Shown: positions 61,732 to 64,000 of the stretch, in pieces | How positions within the stretch are numbered: position 1 is the stretch's first letter | Layout of the letters: every line of letters begins with the position of its first letter | NCBI RefSeq assembly: GCF_029240175.1 | Contig: NZ_JARBTM010000002.1 | Span: forward strand, 1-64,000 | Direction of reading: 5' to 3' | Origin: Anaerosolibacter sp. | GTDB lineage: Bacteria; Bacillota; Clostridia; Peptostreptococcales; Thermotaleaceae | DNA length: 64,000 nucleotides | Translations under genes and position numbers: made by a program | The notes under the pieces: generated by a model | What the model was told of the DNA's origin: nothing | What the model saw: only the letters and a program-made list of their open reading frames with translations | Database searches by the model: none

Positions 61732-63234
61732 ATGATGGAAATATTACAATATTTATTTGATGGATTTACTGTTGCCCTTGAACCTATGAATATTTTCTGG
61801 GTTACCTTGGGAGGTGCGTTGGGAACAATTATAGGAATGTTGCCAGGCTTGGGGCCTGCCACTGGTGTTGCCGTATTACTGCCTCTAACCTTTACCATGG
61901 GACCTACAGCTGCATTAATCACGATGTGCGGCGTATATTATGGTGCTATGTTTGGAGGATCAAGAAGTTCTATTTTGATCAACACCCCAGGAGATGGTGC
62001 AGCTATTGCAGCAACCTTTGATGGATATCCTATGACATTGAATGGTAGAGCAGAAGCAGCATTGGCTATGTCAGCCATTGCTTCATTCATTGGAGGAACG
62101 ATTGCTACGATTATCATGGTTTTTGTAGCCCAGCCAGTAGCGAAATTTGCTTTAAAGTTTGGGCCTGCAGAGTATTTTCTTCTGATGGTTTTTGCCCTAT
62201 CTGCTACTGCTTCTATGTCTAAGGGCAATGTGATTAAAGGGTTTATCTCTATGATTTTGGGACTTATGATTTCTACTGTAGGTATTGATGCCCAGTCTGG
62301 CGTTACGCGATTTACTTTTGGAATATTAGAGCTACAGGGTGGAATTGATTTTCTTGTAGTGATTATAGCGATGTATGCATTGGGTGAAGTATTTAGTACC
62401 TTCCAATCACTAAAGGAAGGTAAAAAGAAAATGCAAACAAAGTTTGGAAGGATATGGATTACAAAAGAAGATTGGAAAAGGTGTTTTTGGCCCATTATCC
62501 GAAGTACACCATTGGGCTTCTTCATAGGAGCTCTTCCAGGTGCTGGTGGAACTATGGCTTCACTTATGGCCTATAATAATGAAAAGCAGCTTGCTAAGAA
62601 TCCAGATGATTTTGGAAAAGGAGAGATTATAGGCCTTGCAGCACCTGAGGCTGCTAATAATGCATCCTCTGTTGGTGCGCTGATTCCAATGCTTACATTG
62701 GGAATCCCTGGTTCAGGAACAACAGCAGTTATGATGGGTGCTTTGCTGATGTTGGGATTGCAACCGGGACCTTTGTTATTCCAACAGCATCCTGATGTGG
62801 CATGGGGACTGATTGCTAGTATGTTCATTGGAAATATCGTTCTAGCTGTTATCAATATTCCCATGGCTGGGGGACTGGTAAGGCTATTAGCGATTCCACC
62901 AAGAATCTTATATCCGATAGTATTGGGTTTAGCATTTGTTGGTTGTTATGCAATTAGTAATAGCGTGATTGATTTCTATCTTCTCGTGATATTTGGACTT
63001 GTAGGATACTTTATGCATCAGGCCAAAATTCCTACAGCACCCCTCATCTTGGCGGTAATTGTAGGAAATAGTATGGAGCAGTCTTTTAGACAGGCGTTAA
63101 CTATTTCTAATGGTAGCTTTGCTATATTCTCGAAATCAACAGTTTCAATGGTACTTATTGTTCTAACCATTATTTCTATAGGATATCCTTTCCTAAAAGA
63201 TATGAGAAAAAAGAAAGCTACAGAAAATGCGTAA
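61732..63234 (+). CDS. tctA: Tripartite tricarboxylate transporter large membrane subunit
   Basis: 500 residues, about 11-12 helices. MLPGLGPATGVAVLLPLTF and GMMLGPR-like GALPGAGGTMASLMAYN are TctA signatures. Forms the channel. AGGAGGTGAA overlaps two ATGs (61732, 61735). Ends the operon before a terminator. Confidence 0.94.
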   Translation: MMEILQYLFDGFTVALEPMNIFWVTLGGALGTIIGMLPGLGPATGVAVLLPLTFTMGPTAALITMCGVYYGAMFGGSRSSILINTPGDGAAIAATFDGYPMTLNGRAEAALAMSAIASFIGGTIATIIMVFVAQPVAKFALKFGPAEYFLLMVFALSATASMSKGNVIKGFISMILGLMISTVGIDAQSGVTRFTFGILELQGGIDFLVVIIAMYALGEVFSTFQSLKEGKKKMQTKFGRIWITKEDWKRCFWPIIRSTPLGFFIGALPGAGGTMASLMAYNNEKQLAKNPDDFGKGEIIGLAAPEAANNASSVGALIPMLTLGIPGSGTTAVMMGALLMLGLQPGPLLFQQHPDVAWGLIASMFIGNIVLAVINIPMAGGLVRLLAIPPRILYPIVLGLAFVGCYAISNSVIDFYLLVIFGLVGYFMHQAKIPTAPLILAVIVGNSMEQSFRQALTISNGSFAIFSKSTVSMVLIVLTIISIGYPFLKDMRKKKATENA

Positions 63235-63250
63235 TACAGATGAACGTTGA

Positions 63251-63286
63251 AAACGTGAATTATGATAATTCACGTTTTTATTTTTG
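63251..63286 (+). terminator. Rho-independent terminator of tctCBA
   Basis: AAACGTGAATTAT-G-ATAATTCACGTTT followed by TTATTTTT. Confidence 0.8.
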
Positions 63287-63369
63287 GAAAATATATATTG
63301 TAGATAGAGGAAAAAGGAACAAATTTGGGTTTGTACCGTCTAAATTATACGGATAAAGGAGGTCAATCT

Positions 63370-64000
63370 ATGAAAAATAAATTATTAGCATATCTTCTTG
63401 TTTGTATGACGGCCGTAACCATGTTTTCCATTACAGGTTTTGCTGATCAGCAAGTAAAAATTGAATTGGACGGAGAAGTGGTTTCCTTTGATGTTCAGCC
63501 AATAATTGAAGAGGGAAGGATACTGGTACCTGTAAGAAGCATTTTTGAGAAGATGGGTGCAGAGGTCAGCTGGAATGAAGATGAAAAGAAAGCGATTATT
63601 AACGATAAGTATAAAACCATTGAAATGCTTATTGGAAAGGAAGAAGCATTGATCTACCGAAAATATGATTTCACGGGCATTCCTGAAAAGATAGCCCTAG
63701 ACGTACCTGCTCAAATCATAAAGGATCGTACGTTGCTTCCTTTAAGATTCGTTGCTGAAGCTTTGGAAGCGGAGGTGAATTGGGATGAAGGCCGCTATAC
63801 AGCTATAATTAAGACAAATAGCCCTGGGGCAATGCCTGATGCACAACCGAATACACCAGTGCTTTATGAAGTGGTTGATTTGAAAGTAGTCAATGAAAAT
63901 AATGAATTAGCCCAATGGTATAAAGACAGGTATAAAAAAGAGGGGATTTACGCCTTGCAAATTGCTGATGAAATGTATGTACTCATCAGCGGTGGGGAAA
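63370..64000 (+). CDS. Copper amine oxidase N-terminal (stalk) domain secreted protein, partial
   Basis: The first 210 codons are present. Signal peptide ~1-25, then the stalk domain VKIELDGEVVSFDVQP...VPVRSIFEKMGAEV...RTLLPLRFVAEALEAEVNWDE (~27-135) that occurs in many clostridial surface proteins. The last residues (GIYALQIADEMYVLISGGE) resemble the start of a PrcB-type C-terminal domain. AAAGGAGGTCAATCT precedes ATG. No copper enzyme is implied. C-terminus is outside the window. Confidence 0.75.
   Translation, partial: MKNKLLAYLLVCMTAVTMFSITGFADQQVKIELDGEVVSFDVQPIIEEGRILVPVRSIFEKMGAEVSWNEDEKKAIINDKYKTIEMLIGKEEALIYRKYDFTGIPEKIALDVPAQIIKDRTLLPLRFVAEALEAEVNWDEGRYTAIIKTNSPGAMPDAQPNTPVLYEVVDLKVVNENNELAQWYKDRYKKEGIYALQIADEMYVLISGGE

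Noticed and set aside
61938-62525. 195-codon minus-strand ORF inside tctA
   Set aside because: Opposite-strand shadow of a membrane protein gene; no start signal and no motif.
1-64000. CRISPR array, prophage, integron or toxin-antitoxin locus
   Set aside because: No regularly spaced repeats, no phage structural genes, no integrase and no recognisable toxin pair were found; the only transposable element with its own genes is the IS605-type insertion.

Overview
The window looks like chromosome of an anaerobic, spore-forming, low-GC Firmicute, most likely a Clostridia member of the Alkaliphilus/Natronincolaceae type. I infer this from gene content, not from a marker gene. It carries a gerA-type germinant receptor operon, a spore-coat transglutaminase (Tgl), two 2-oxoacid:ferredoxin oxidoreductases, a flavodiiron protein, a T-box leader, citrate fermentation genes, several sigma-54 promoters and regulators, and many TTG/GTG starts behind strong Shine-Dalgarno (SD) sequences. 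No rRNA, tRNA or CRISPR array was seen.

Layout. 1-4.1 kb: a histidine-ammonia-lyase-type enzyme (cut by the window edge), a BCCT carrier and a sigma-54 activator, with a -24/-12 promoter and repeated TGCAAAAT palindromes between regulator and carrier. 4.4-9.0 kb: small housekeeping or accessory genes (HD-GYP, NUDIX, cupin, MazG-like, metallo-hydrolase). 9.2-11.3 kb: a two-gene operon corresponding to the two halves of the plant Tm-1 protein. 11.4-17.6 kb: tgl with a coupled unknown gene, then the germination operon. 17.7-30.5 kb: fprA, iorAB, an ArsR/NifX-like pair, a LUD protein, a SagB-type nitroreductase, an MDR reductase, a LysR regulator and a four-subunit KOR/VOR oxidoreductase. 30.6-37.5 kb: PadR, two small unknown proteins, a pair with degenerate GIY-YIG domains, NUDIX, nitroreductase, a PfkB kinase, and trpP behind a tryptophan T-box. 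38.1-39.7 kb: a sigma-54 promoter, a strongly folded noncoding RNA and a ThiF/MoeB protein. 39.8-47.6 kb: copA with a CsoR-like site, a duplicated-domain lipoprotein, an LDCC microprotein, luxS, and a zinc-ribbon protein with an NtrB/NtrC-type pair. 47.6-53.7 kb: DUF454, an adaptor gene split by an IS200/IS605 element, an orphan ABC ATPase and an OmpR/EnvZ-type pair. 53.8-63.2 kb: citG, citCDEFX, a GntR regulator and a tctCBA tricarboxylate carrier. The window ends in a copper-amine-oxidase-stalk protein.

How parts work together. The citrate block is the most coherent system: TctCBA would import a tricarboxylate, citrate lyase (CitDEF, matured by CitC, CitG and CitX) would split it, and the GntR protein probably controls both transcripts through four copies or half-copies of an ATACGGGATACCGTAT palindrome. 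The first three genes look like a sigma-54-controlled catabolic module for a quaternary-ammonium or histidine-related compound. Short palindromic elements built on GTAGGGGC...GCCCCTAC are scattered through intergenic DNA and sometimes nested into larger islands.

Most interesting items: the folded RNA behind a sigma-54 promoter (38.4-38.65 kb); the IS605 insertion whose excision would restore an in-frame chimeric ORF; the HTH/DUF2087 regulator carrying a catalytically ruined homing-endonuclease domain next to a small paralog of that domain; and the HAL-like/BCCT/sigma-54 module. All homology statements come from recognising motifs by eye; no database search was run.
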